Shown: piece after piece, positions 34,641-64,000 of the stretch | Numbering within the stretch: position 1 is the stretch's first letter | Layout of the letters: each line of letters starts with the position of its first letter | Assembly (NCBI GenBank): GCA_028751875.1 | Contig: CM054144.1 | Span: forward strand, 16,509,001 to 16,573,000 | Length of the DNA stretch: 64,000 nucleotides | Direction: 5' to 3' | From: Rapana venosa | Lineage: Eukaryota > Mollusca > Gastropoda > Neogastropoda > Muricidae | Notes under the pieces: model-generated | What the model was told of the DNA's origin: nothing | Databases searched by the model: none | Seen by the model: the letters and a program-made list of their open reading frames with translations, nothing else | Translations under genes and position numbers: made by a program

Positions 34641-36059
34641 CATACTCTTTCTCTGCGTATGCCACGAATCCCAGTCCAGCTTGCAAGATCTTGCATGAAA
34701 TCAAGATGGAGTATTCATTCCCTCTCCTCTGCCTACAAATATCCTTTTCATTTCTTTCATTCCATAATTATTGTTTATAGCCCTACCGACCACACACACC
34801 AGATCAGGGCTGTCCCCTCAATCAGTGTCAGTCGCCCCAGTAGCTTTCACTTCAAATTCAAAACCGACACCTCCTAAAACCTTCAAATATCTAACACTGT
34901 CCTTCTGGAAAAAAACCCCATTAAATGACACAACACCTAAATCATTTCATTCCTTAAGGCTAATAAACCAGGCTAGGCTGAGGACACCAGCCATTCCGCT
35001 TAATTTACCACCCTCAGCTTACAAAAAAGCGTAAAAGTATTATAAGAAACATTTTAAAGTACCAAAATATACATAAAAATGTGCCACATGGGCAAATAAC
35101 ACTGCAGAATGAACATCCTGCGTCTATCCCAGTGTTTAAATATCACTACCTGATGAAAATGGGAAAGTTCTCCATATTTTAGGAGCAGACAGAAGACAGA
35201 GCATGGGATTGATGATCAGAAAGTACAAGCTCAAGTCTACATATAAGGATACCCCCTCCTCCCTCCATATTAACTCAAATTTCGACTCTATTCCTCATTC
35301 AAAACATCTTACGCCCATATTAAAACCTGTTCCGCCTTTCAGAAGAGTAAGCTATTTGCCATTCGGAACTGATGGCAAAATTTACAAAACCGCTTGCACA
35401 CTTGGACTGGATGTAAAATTTTAAAAAAGACACATGAGTGCTGCTTATTCCATAGCCCTCAAAATAAAAAGAACAAATAAAAACACATGCGGAAGACACG
35501 ATCTATTAACTGAGGTCACGTGCGCTAGTTGACATACCCTATCTTGCACACGTTTTTAAACTCGTCCCTTGGGCGTACATGAAAAGGCCTGTCATAACCG
35601 GTGGTAGGGGCGACAAGAATGTATCCTGCATGTCATCTGCGCGCTAATAAACTCTAAATATTAAAAAAAAACAGGACGCTGGGGCAGTACAATATCCTCA
35701 CCCTGAGAAGACCAACACAACAGGCCACAAAGAGTACACGTTCAAACTGCGACACATCTACACACTCGTTTCAACAAATAGAACTCAGGCTCGTGCTTGT
35801 GCGTGCCTGGCTCAGTTGCCTTCAGAATTGTCCTAGGGTCTATTTTGGGGGTGGCCCAGGCGCTCAAGTGGAATGACTTGCGACCACAGTCTCTAAATCG
35901 GAGATATTCTGCTCACTTCTGAAGCACAGTTTTCGAAAGCTGCCCTTACTTAAACAACCATAATACTGGTAATATTCTTAACAAAAGCACTAAAGAAAAT
36001 TAATCATTGTTAAAGAGAGGACAACACATTACTAGCCTTGCAGTAGTCATGACTGTCGG
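34641..36059. other. Intergenic; partial SINE B at 35285-35475
   Basis: 35285-35475 (plus) shares TTAAAACCTGTTCCGCCTTTC and AGTGCTGCTTATTCCATA with family B but lacks the head. I see no gene in the rest. Confidence 0.55.
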
Positions 36060-36130
36060 CCAAGTCTTTGGGAGCGAGCGATGGCCACGATGGCGGGAAG
36101 GTCACGTGATCAGCGAGCACAGAAGCACAA
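36060..36130 (+). promoter_or_regulatory. Promoter-like motif cluster (YY1, E2F, E-box)
   Basis: Within 40 bases there are GATGGC repeats of YY1 type, GGCGGGAA (E2F type) and TCACGTGA (E-box palindrome), in CpG-containing sequence. An ATG here opens a 100-codon frame that runs into the CA tract and is probably not a protein. The role as a transcription start is inferred. Confidence 0.35.
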
Positions 36131-36397
36131 ACTTAGTTGGCAAAAGTTAAACAGTCAACTGCTATGTTGTAAATATTGGGATCAGGTGACGCTTGTCGTG
36201 GTGTTTGGTTGGTTGCTTTTCCTCTGTCGCGTCTTCTGGGACTTTCTGTTCCAGCTGTTCTATCTGTGCTCTTTCCGAACTCTCCGTCTGTCTCAGCCAT
36301 TAGGAGGCTTGACATGTCGCGTCCTCGGGGCCACAAACCCACAGGCTGCTTATCCATGCTATGCATTGTGGTGGTCTTTATGCCCACACGTGTGCGC

Positions 36398-36462
36398 ACA
36401 CACACACACATACACACACACACACACACACACCTCTCTCTCTCTCTCTCTCTCTCTCTCTA
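36398..36462. repeat. (CA)n-(CT)n microsatellite
   Basis: CA passing directly into CT. Confidence 0.95.
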
Positions 36463-36464
36463 GT

Positions 36465-36556
36465 AGTGGGGCAATCCCTTTGAACTGGATTCGAACCTGG
36501 GTCAGGAGATTAGGAACCAGTGCACAATGCTCTCTCCACTAGGCTACCCCATCCCC
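36465..36556 (-). mobile_element. tRNA-like SINE head between microsatellites
   Basis: Minus strand: TAGCCTAGTGGAGAGAGCAT (box A) and GGTTCGAATCC (box B). It is bounded by a CT tract and a GT tract and has no body, so it is a SINE fragment and not a functional tRNA. Confidence 0.65.
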
Positions 36557-36609
36557 CACTGTGTGTGTGTGTGTGTGTGTGTGCTCTTGCTTGCTTGCCT
36601 GCTTACTTG

Positions 36610-36955
36610 CTTGCCTAAATTCATTTATTTCAAGGATAATGAATAAGCGCTCATGTGCTTTTCACAGCTAGTCCCCGTGCGCACGTGGTTCGTTCCCACC
36701 TGTACACAAATGGCCTACTCTTCCAAGGCGCAACGGGTTTTAGCGTGTGTGCAAGATCTTCTGCGCGCGTTCACACACAGGACGTCGGAGAATGGTCTCA
36801 TCCTAAGGACTTTTGGGGGAGTGAAGTCTGTACTCATGTTAACTCCTGGGGAAAAGTTCCCTTGAACGGATGCTTCGATGGTGTCTCGAACCCGGGGTCG
36901 AACCCAGGCCGTAAGATCGCGAGCACAACGCTCTAACCACAAAGCTATCCTGTCC
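36610..36955 (-). mobile_element. SINE family B, full-length copy
   Basis: Minus strand: tRNA-like head at the 36955 end with GTTAGAGCGTTGTGCTCGCG and CTGGGTTCGACCC, then the core around 36795 (GGATGAGACCATT), the TTGCGCCTTGGAAGAGTAGG block and an end in ATTCATTATCCTTG. GT microsatellites sit on both sides (36560-36583 and 36957-36982). Confidence 0.85.
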
Positions 36956-37549
36956 CTTGTGTGTGTGTGTGTGTGTGTGTGTGGTGTGCGCGCACGCGTG
37001 TGTGCGTGTTTGTGTGTACCTTAGCTGGTTTTCAGTCTAAAACCAAAATATTTTTACAAAAAGAAAATACTATGTGAATACAACAACTTTATACTCCATA
37101 TTGTAGCTTTTGATTTATCAAATGATCACTCCCCGAAATTGGAAGTTATCTACCGTCATAGTGGTCATAAACGGTCCTTACTAGAAAAAATCTCACCACT
37201 GGTAAAACATTGGAACTCTAGCCAGGAATGCCTTTAAAAAAAAAAGAAAAAAAAAGACGTTCACCTAACTCAAGTGGAAACTGTGTAAAGAAACATTCAT
37301 CAAAAATATTTTCATTTGAATAGCTTAATTTTAGAAGTGAAATGGGTTTTTTGTTTATTTGTTTGTTTTTGTTTGTTTTGTTGTTTGTTGTTGTTGTTTG
37401 GCGTGGTGGTGGTGGGGGAGGAGGGGGGGGGGGGGCGGTTCGTGCCTCGGCTAGAGCTCCAGATTCACCAATAGTGAGAATTGCGCGTATGCGACCACCT
37501 TTTCCCCACCAATAACCATTGCTGCAGACAGGAAATTTTTTTAAAAAAT
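36956..37549. other. Spacer with GT, T/G and G tracts
   Basis: GT/GC at 36957-37012, TTTGTTTG-type runs at 37346-37400 and a G run at 37420-37436. No gene. Confidence 0.55.
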
Positions 37550-37770
37550 TGGATGGCGCTGCTCTTGTGGCGACGTGCTTTTCCCGGGGAGAGCAGCCCA
37601 GATTTCACGCAGAGAAATCTATCTGCTGTGACTTAAAGTGATATACAATACAATTATGTAGCCGCATTCCGACTTCGGGGATGAGGTCTAAATTCGACAC
37701 CTATGTGCATGCGTTTTTGGAAATTCTGTCATTCACGAAATGGCCTACTCTTTCGAAAGGTAGAATGGAA
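37550..37770. repeat. SINE A tail (+) joined to SINE B tail (-)
   Basis: 37550-37650 matches the 3' part of family A at 39480-39560 (CTCTTGTGGCGACG, GGGGAGAGCAGCCC, CACGCAGAGAAATC). 37655-37770 matches the 3' end of family B in antisense (GCCGCATTCCGACTTCGGGG, AATGGCCTACTCTTTCG). Confidence 0.7.
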
Positions 37771-39065
37771 GAGGAAGGACAGGGAACGAGTGTGCCAAAG
37801 TCCAATGTCAAGGGTAAAGTTGACAGGAAATATTGTAAGTTGGCAGATTGAGGACTGGCTAGAAAAGAGAGCAATAGCAACAGGGAAACTTGCTGCATTC
37901 AGTTAGGAGCACGAGTTGCACAAAACAGGGAAGGAAGGAAAAGGGAAGAAAGTTCCACATACCACAGAGGGTGGAGCATTGCGTTCAGCACATGCTAATA
38001 ATGGCACAACACCAGGTCACCATGACACTCCAACACACACCAACACTGACAACTCCATGGCCATCCAGAAAAATGGCAATGGGTTGAAATTTAGAAAATA
38101 ACTAACTCATCCAAAAATGACTCGAACACTCCGAGGTCGGTATCCATAGTCACTTGATGTACAGTCAGTAGTCCACCACACACATCCCTGCACAATCTTA
38201 GCATCACACAACACTTCATTCACATAAACTTCATCATTTCGTCAGAGCCCACACAAGTTACAACCTCCTATAGCCGCCATCTTTCTTCTAATATTCTGGT
38301 AAACGTTACTCAGGATATACAGCTGGACTTATTGCAATTCTTATGGCTCTTAACTATGTTCTTGATTTTCCATTTTCCATCTTGAATATTTTACTTTGTA
38401 TAGACTCTTAGTCAGTATTATATGCTATAAAATCCCCACAGTAATTTCAAGAAAGTATCCGAACTATTTTTGAAATTAAATATGTCTTACATCTTTTTAG
38501 TTTAAGAGGCATTCCTGCTTCTTTTTGTTGGGTACCTTCACAAGTTGGAATATTTTCAAATGAGTCGGCAGACACACCTACAAAATAGGGGCAAAGACAT
38601 GATAAGGAATCAATAGAACTGCATGTTCCCTTATCTATTTAGGAGGGATACCGTTTACTAGAAAAGGCGTCGTGGGGTAAATTTAAAAATTAAAGAATGT
38701 GATCAGTTCAAGGTACTATCTTTAAAGAATTGTCTGACTAATGCCCATATTTCTTGTTACAAGACTCCTCAAACAGATTTAAGTGTGGTAACTACAAGAA
38801 GAGTTAATAGGCTATATATTTAGTGGAATGAAATTTGATGCACTGATCACGAATTTTTTCTAAAATGTCAGATGTCTATGTGGAGAACATTATTTCCAAT
38901 GCTCACCTCATGTTTGAATGTCCCATTGGTAAACTGTTTTGTTTTCATCTACATTAATTATTTTCTGAGCAGTCTGTGGAAAATGTATTTGAAAATTCAA
39001 AGTTAGCCTTTGCCATTGTTAAATGTTTATTGCACAGTCCTCTAGAATAATGATTTGCTGTAGTT
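37771..39065 (+). pseudogene. Decayed LINE, same family as 44760-47935
   Basis: From 38290 the sequence matches, in stop-filled frames, the RNase H and terminal zinc-knuckle region of the minus-strand LINE in intron 1. Examples are a SFCWVPSQ/FFLLFVGYLH region, MSMWRTLF..., and an end reading KLAFAIVKC-like residues at about 39000-39040. The part at 37771-38100 could be its gag/endonuclease start (NGNGLKFRK near 38080). If so, the reverse transcriptase was lost by internal deletion. It has no coding ability. Confidence 0.65.
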
Positions 39066-39145
39066 ACATTCTTGTTGTTTCATGTTAACATTATGTTGAG
39101 TTTCAGTTTTGCTCATGTTTAAAAGATGTTCTTAATGCATGGCAC

Positions 39146-39585
39146 TGGTGGATCGGTGGTCTAGAGGAAACGCGCCTGTCTAGAAAGCGAAAAGTCCGGG
39201 TGGGAAGTGTGCGGTGGTTCGAATCCCGTTTGGGCCTGAAGCTTTTCCCCATCCATTAGACCATGAGTGGTGGTCTGGGCGCTAGTCTTTCGGATGAGAC
39301 CATAAACCGAGGTCCCGTGTGTTACACACAATTATTCAGCGCACATAAAAGAACCCACGGCAACAAGAGAGTTGTCCCTGGCAAAATTCTTAGAAAAAAG
39401 CCACTCTGATAGGGAAACAAATACAGACCAACCCCCCACCCCCCCCCCCCCCCCAAAAAAAAAAAAAAAAAAAAAAGAAAAAAAAATGACATGCTCTTGT
39501 GGCGACGCACTCTCCCTGAGGAGAGCAGCCCGAATTTCACGCAGAGAAATCTCGTGACGTATAAATAAATAAATCAATAATACCA
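39146..39585 (+). mobile_element. SINE family A, best-preserved copy
   Basis: Box A TGGTCTAGAGG at about 39157-39167 and perfect box B GGTTCGAATCC at about 39217-39227. Then come the core (CTTTCGGATGAGACCATAAA, CCGAGGTCCCGTGTG), a second conserved stretch (AACAAGAGAGTTGTCCCTGG), a C/A expansion at 39431-39485, and a tail with GAGAGCAGCCCGAATTTCAC ending in AAATAAATAAAT. The 3' tail differs from that of the copy at 18291. Confidence 0.9.
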
Positions 39586-40308
39586 ATGCACACACTATAA
39601 TTATATCCTCAGTCTTCTCTCCTTGCACTCTTTCGCTCCCTACTTTTACTTCCATTACACTTTCAACTTTACTGGGCTAATACCGCTGAGAGTGAACAGG
39701 CCTTTAAAATTGATTAAGACAACAGCAAACAATGAAGTGTGATGAAGATGATTATGAATAATTATTTTAATCGTCCTATTTCTAAAGAACAACATTATTA
39801 ACGAGTAATTAAAACAGAAAACAACAAAGCTTCGGATCCTGATTAAATGATGGAGATTTACCAGCGACTTTAGCACAGTGGTTAGTGCCTTGGGTTTACT
39901 GGGTTCGAATCCCATAAGTTTTCGAAATTTTTATTGCAGTTGTTTTTTTAATTTTTTAAAAAATTGATCCTGTTATTTGTTTGTCATGTATTTGTTGGTA
40001 GGAATGTTTAAATGTTGAAAACAAAAGTTTATTGAATGAAAATTAATTGTAAAGAGATGTCGCAAGTTTGTGTGCAGCACACACAAAAAGTAACTGAGTT
40101 ATATGAATGTCATGCGAAAGGGAAAGCAAGAGAAACAACGAGTTGTAATAGGCATATTTTAGCAAATTACTGTGAGTTTTCTACCATCTGGGAAACGTTA
40201 CAGGGCTCCCCAATTGAAAACACTGATGCAAAAACTCCGATGCAAAAACAATTAAATTTTTTATCCCAAAGTCAGTTTTACTACTAAATTAATTAATTAA
40301 TTAATTAA

Positions 40309-40311
<3 letters not shown>
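39586..40311. other. Intergenic; SINE family C copy 2 at 39855-39935
   Basis: 39855-39935 has TTTAGCACAGTGGTTAGTGC and GGGTTCGAATCCC, as at 34258. The rest has no gene. (AATT)n lies at 40288-40311. Confidence 0.55.

Positions 40312-40379
<68 letters not shown>
40312..40379. repeat. (GA)n microsatellite
   Basis: 34 near-perfect GA units. Confidence 0.95.
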
Positions 40380-40380
<1 letters not shown>

Positions 40381-40649
40381 AATTTTATCCGTTTTTTCTT
40401 TTATTTCGAGGGTTGTGTATGGGCACCCCTGTGCTTCTGTGCATTTAGTCCACGTCTGCATGTGGTTTTGTGATTCTCTCTCTCTCTGTGATATTTTTAT
40501 TTGAAGTATCTTGGAATGAAGAATAAGAAGTAGAATGTTTAAACAAAATGAAATAAAGCTTTCTTTTGTCTTTTCCAGATTGTGATTCCTATCACTTATT
40601 TGCCTCAGTATTGTTGTTGACCTTCATGGAATTATATTAGTTCTGACTT

Positions 40650-41414
40650 TGACTTGACTTGACCTCTCTGCCTCTTCTTCTGTACTCACTTTTCTACATC
40701 TCTGTTATCCTACCCTCTCTCCTTTTTCTACCTGCTTTCACTCCCTCCCACAAATGCTCCCAGCCATTGGCTGATGATGGGAAATACCACCCACAATATT
40801 TCTATTTTCAGGGGATGACCTCATTAAAAATTCTTTGTGCTTTCCTCTCGATATTACTCGACGAATTCTGTCAGCTGCAAACAAACGTGCTGGAAGTGTT
40901 ACGGGAAAACGTGTAGGTCTTGGAAACAAAACCAGACCAGATCTATTTTTACAACCAGCTAACGTTGTACGGAGCCCCGCCAGTTTTTCGATTTTAGGCC
41001 TAGGCCTAGCCTAACAAACAGCAGACGCTAGGCAGGCTACGACAGGTGAAGCGGGCTACTGCGCAGCCGATAGTGGCAGACGATCTGCGTCTTTGTTTAC
41101 TTCCGATACGCAGCCATTACATCTTCTTACGCATTTTCCGCCCTTTTTTCTCCCGGCGTGAAAGCTTCGACCGAGTGTCAGTTTGATTAGCAGGAAACAC
41201 TATACCATACAACTTGTGAGTGGACAGTCAACGTTAGTGGAACAGATTCTACAAACTCGTTTTCAACGAACACAAGCGTCAAGCAAACAGCTGAGCGGTC
41301 GCTTTACAGTAGCGCTGATAGGCTATCACAAAGCCATTGTGGGCAGACGACTACTGCTAGGCCTACTCGTGAAGGAAAATTCAACTGTAAAAGACTGAAG
41401 CGTGGTGATCGACA
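40650..41414 (+). promoter_or_regulatory. Promoter and 5' UTR of the membrane-protein gene
   Basis: The stretch directly upstream of the coding start is less AT-rich than the surrounding DNA and has more CpG. It contains an inverted CCAAT box (CCATTGGCTG at about 40763), TACTGCGCAGCCG (NRF1-like) at about 41056, and pyrimidine-rich CATTTTCCGCCCTTTTTTCT at about 41131. An in-frame TGA lies nine bases before the ATG (41406-41408), which fixes the start. The exact transcription start cannot be seen. Confidence 0.5.
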
Positions 41415-60642
<19,228 letters not shown>

Positions 60643-62990
60643 AAGAAATCCATAGTGGGAGATCCATAGATAATGGTGAACATCCAAAACACTCATCGGT
60701 TATTTTTACAGTCACCAACACGCCTCATTGATTTCTTCAGCCGACAGACTTAGACAGACATTCTGTACGGTGACCACTCTCTAAATCTGTTTAAAAGTAT
60801 TGCTTTAAAATTTTTTTATATAATTTCATCTAACTTAACCATTGTCCTTAGGAAGAGTACTTGTCAGTCACCATTATGTCTTGTGTGGTTGGAAAGAAGT
60901 GAACACTCGCCCATCATTCAGTCATACTGCCTCCCCCCACCTCCTTTCCCCAAATGTATAATTTGTTTATTTTGGTCTTACTGTCCGTCTACTATCCCTA
61001 ACTACAGTATTTGAGTAGTGTATGTGGCAGAAGTGGAACATTTCCTTTCTTGCTCTCATCCCATCGTTTTTTAAATTTTACCTAGTTTTGACATTGTGTT
61101 TATGGTAGGTGTGTTTTTGTTGTTCACATAGTTTCTGTCTATTGCTGAGTGTTCGGTTTTTCAGTCAGACTGTCCTCGCCTTCTGTTTCCTCGACTGTTT
61201 CTGTCTTGGTCCGAGTGTTTTGTGTCTGTTAGCTCTCTCTTGTCTGAGTGTATTGGGGGCTGTTTAAGTCTCTGTGTGTTTGGTCTGTTTTAATCTTAGC
61301 TAATCTAGTCTGTTTTTAAATTTTTTTATATAAATCTTTGTGTAGCTTATCTGTTTAGTCAGTGTCGTGTATTTGGTCAGTTTTTGTCTTTGTGTATTTG
61401 GTGTGTGTTTTAGGCCATGTCTGTGTGTCTCTAATCTGTTGTAGTCTTAGTGTCTGTGTTTTTGGTCTGGTTTTTGGCTTTGTGTGTCTTGTCTTTGTTG
61501 TGTATTAGGGGTGGTTGATCCTTGGTATTGGGTGTTTAAGTATCTAAGTGTGTTTCTGTTAGAGTCTGAACATTTCAAAAATATTTATTTGTTCTCTTTT
61601 AACTTAAGTGTATTTTGATCATAGTAAGTATGTATGTAGTCTGTTTTAATCTTAGTATGTATGTATTTTGTCTGTTTTAGGATTTGTGAATTTGAATTTT
61701 CTTTTTTTTTTATATTTGTGGGATTGTACTGTTTTAATATTTGTATCTTTGGTCTGTTGTGTTTGTTGATTTGTTCATTTTAAAAAAAGTTTTTGTGTAC
61801 ACCTTTTACTAGGTTTGTGTGGCGTCTTTTTTGTGGGTGGTGGTGAGGTTTTGTTGTTGTTTTTTTAAAGAGGGGTTTGGCTTTTATTGTGTGTTTTAAA
61901 ACAAAAGTGTGTATCTGATTACTGATTGCTTGTATTCTGTCATTTTATTTTTTTGTTGGTATTTGCCATCTTTTAAGCATGTCTTAGACAGATCTTCAGA
62001 ACTGTTGTATTTGTATGGTAGTGAGGCTTGGATCTCTTGAACGCTAGCACTTCTATACATGTGCACGTGTCACCGTTGCTTAGAGAGGGTTGGCCCAATC
62101 TGAGATGTTGGAATGTGGAAGACCATCCTGGGAGTTCTAAGAAAGTTTTTGATATCATTTTACCACATAACTAGTAAGTTAAATGTTACTTTTTAAAGGT
62201 GTTTTGTTTTTTGTTTTGGAGTTTTAAGGGGAAAATGTTTAACATGTTTTTTAAGCACACTTTTTGCTTGGTAACTATTAAAAAAAATTAAAATTTGTCA
62301 TCGAGATATCTTAGCTGTTATTTGCTATATTGTCATCTTCATCAGTCCTGTCATTCTTTGACTCGTTCTGTCATTCATGGCACCAATACTTATTTGTTCA
62401 TCCCACTCATTTTCATTCACTTTCATCCCACCCATACCAGTTTTGTTACAAAAAATATTTTCCTCTCTGGCATAGTTACTGGGAGAAATAGGGAATGTTT
62501 TTCAGACCTGTTGTCTCTGAAAATGGAGACATCTTGTCTGGAAGACAGCCCAGTTGATTGATTACTGTAGTTAGTCATCACATTTTTTCCCATATTTTAT
62601 ATATCTTACAATTTTTTTTTCAGGGGAAGGGGAGGAGAGCTGTTTTATATTCATATTGATAATCTGCCATGAACTTGTCAAACACTTATGTAGTAAAAAC
62701 TACACCAAAGAAGATTTGTGACACAAGCCGCATCCTGGGCATTCAGATCATCCATTTTAAAGAAAACATACCGCGCATGAAAGATATTTTGGCGTGCTGA
62801 AATAATTGTAAAAGTGCTGTATATTTTTTCTTCTTGTAACATTGTTTTGATGGCAGGCTTTAATCATGTCACCCAGCTGCTTTGATCAAGCTAATGGCTT
62901 TGCTTTGTGAAACGCTCATGGCTGAATGAGATAATGAATGATGAAAATGATCATGCTACAAACATGTGTGTTGATGTATGCTCGATAAAA
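60643..62990 (+). other. Probable 3' UTR
   Basis: T-rich sequence with many TGTGTTT and TTTGGTCTG words (61130-61760), a diverged low-complexity region. No canonical AATAAA was found. ATTAAA occurs at about 62286 and GATAAA at about 62984, so the end is uncertain. Confidence 0.45.
61990..62150 (+). pseudogene. LINE reverse-transcriptase fragment in 3' region
   Basis: The plus frame reads LYGSEAWIS, then after a stop a CHRCLERV piece. This resembles the LLYGSETW...RCLRRI block of RTE/CR1-like reverse transcriptases. Only about 45 codons remain. Confidence 0.4.
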
Positions 62991-63064
62991 ATTGAACTGT
63001 AATTTATTTCCATTTTTTAGAATTTCAAATGATCATTGAGTTAATCATTTTGGTGATGTTCACA
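62991..63064. other. Spacer, no gene recognised
   Basis: AT-rich, with nothing recognisable. Confidence 0.4.
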
Positions 63065-63118
63065 CACACACACACATCACACACATACATTCACACATAG
63101 GTGCGCGTGCACCGCACA

Positions 63119-63180
<62 letters not shown>
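63061..63180. repeat. (CA)n microsatellite
   Basis: CA with a few interruptions. Pure for about 58 bases at 63125-63180. Confidence 0.95.
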
Positions 63181-63185
<5 letters not shown>

Positions 63186-64000
63186 GTGGATCATTTTGGT
63201 GTGTATTTTGCTGTTTTATTGCATAAACTTTATTTTATTGCGTAATCAGTTTTGTCACTGCCTTTCCTCACTTGAATGCGTAAAGCAGCCTGATAAACAT
63301 GTGCTTATTTTGTGTGCAGAGCGAAACTATACTCAACGTAATATTCTCTACTAATAACATCAACTTATTTGATTATTGTGTGTACACTGCAATCTTCATC
63401 TCATAGTCGCACATAAATTTGATTATTCTTTGAACTTTTTGAAATTAGGGACTACAAAAATGGACCTTTTCACCACCAGCAGTTCTGTTTTTGCTGAAAT
63501 TTCCATCCCTGGCCATTTTTGTAAAAAAAACCACCCCACAACTCTGGAACCAGACAACCAGTTCCATAGCTGTTGTCTGTTTGATCTAGAAAATGAGAGT
63601 TTTGTGTTAAATTGTGATACGGTTGCATTCATAGGGATTTGAAAGAAATGAGAGTAAGGTTATTGTGAGTTTAGTCACCCAAGTATGTTGCATTCTGTAA
63701 TGTCGGCAAGCATTTCATGGTACACGCAGTAGAGTGGCACCCACTCCCTAGAGGTTGATAACAATAGGCACCAGTGGCAAAGGAGCGGTCTTCTCTCTAT
63801 GCGTTTAATACCAACGTTATCTTCATTCAGGTCACAATGAGGTTTAAATAGACTGAGGTAAACGATGTTATCCAGTGTTTTTCAGGAGATTGCCTCTTCT
63901 CTTTTATCAGTTACACTTCACCATTCCATTTATATAGGCTAGATGTGTCTTTGTGAAGTTACAGGGTGTGTGTTTGACATCAAGATTGTGAAGCGATAAG
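63181..64000. other. Distal sequence, no gene recognised
   Basis: An 88-codon plus frame (63376-63642) overlaps a 69-codon minus frame. Neither shows recognisable features. Confidence 0.45.

Noticed and set aside
36081..36542. 153-codon protein starting MATMAGRS
   Set aside because: The C-terminal third is encoded by CA/CT repeats and the middle has no recognisable features. The ATG lies in a promoter-like motif cluster.
63376..63642. 88-codon protein near the window end
   Set aside because: An opposite-strand frame is open across the same bases, and there is no domain, signal peptide or splice support.

Overview
The window is animal nuclear DNA, most likely from a marine gastropod or another mollusc. 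It has split genes with GT-AG introns, several clades of non-LTR retrotransposons, tRNA-derived SINEs with a conserved internal core, a Polinton/Maverick element, and very many GA, CA/GT and poly-G/C tracts. Nothing bacterial is present. Most open frames longer than 60 codons here are products of low-complexity DNA or transposon remains.

Layout. 1-5900: dispersed repeats, a LINE 3' half on the minus strand (1081-2304), and purine-rich microsatellites. 5922-16250: a 10.3-kb, internally deleted Polinton/Maverick with inverted terminal repeats of about 850 bp, AG...CT ends and a perfect 6-bp target duplication (ATCATG). It keeps a broken capsid gene, a broken hydrophobic accessory gene, and the N-terminal and exonuclease half of a type-B DNA polymerase. 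Each terminus is itself a palindrome of about 160 bp. 16260-22670: three tandem-repeat arrays (about 41 bp, about 29 bp and 36 bp units), with a SINE inserted between the first two. 22670-40640: SINEs, LINE 3' ends, a 3-kb GATGAT-based array with higher-order structure, a 52-bp minisatellite and long GA tracts.

40650-about 63000 holds the one convincing host gene, on the plus strand. Five coding exons (41415-41553, 49224-49271, 56321-56449, 59486-59567, 60486-60642) join in consistent phase to encode a 184-residue type I membrane protein. It has a signal peptide, a furin-like RHKR site, a short Ser/Thr/Ala/Pro-rich ectodomain with two N-glycosylation sequons, one transmembrane helix and an acidic cytoplasmic tail. 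I do not recognise the family. Two candidate alternative exons were found: a microexon at 56135, and an exon at 59860-59995 that would replace the cytoplasmic tail. The introns hold a LINE of about 3 kb, SINEs, minisatellites and a tandem duplication of about 360 bp.

Apart from the gene and the Polinton, the main story is repeat biology. Two tRNA-derived SINE families share the same internal core, and one SINE carries the same 3' tail as LINEs in the window, which suggests it uses LINE machinery. All family names are from pattern recognition without a database search.
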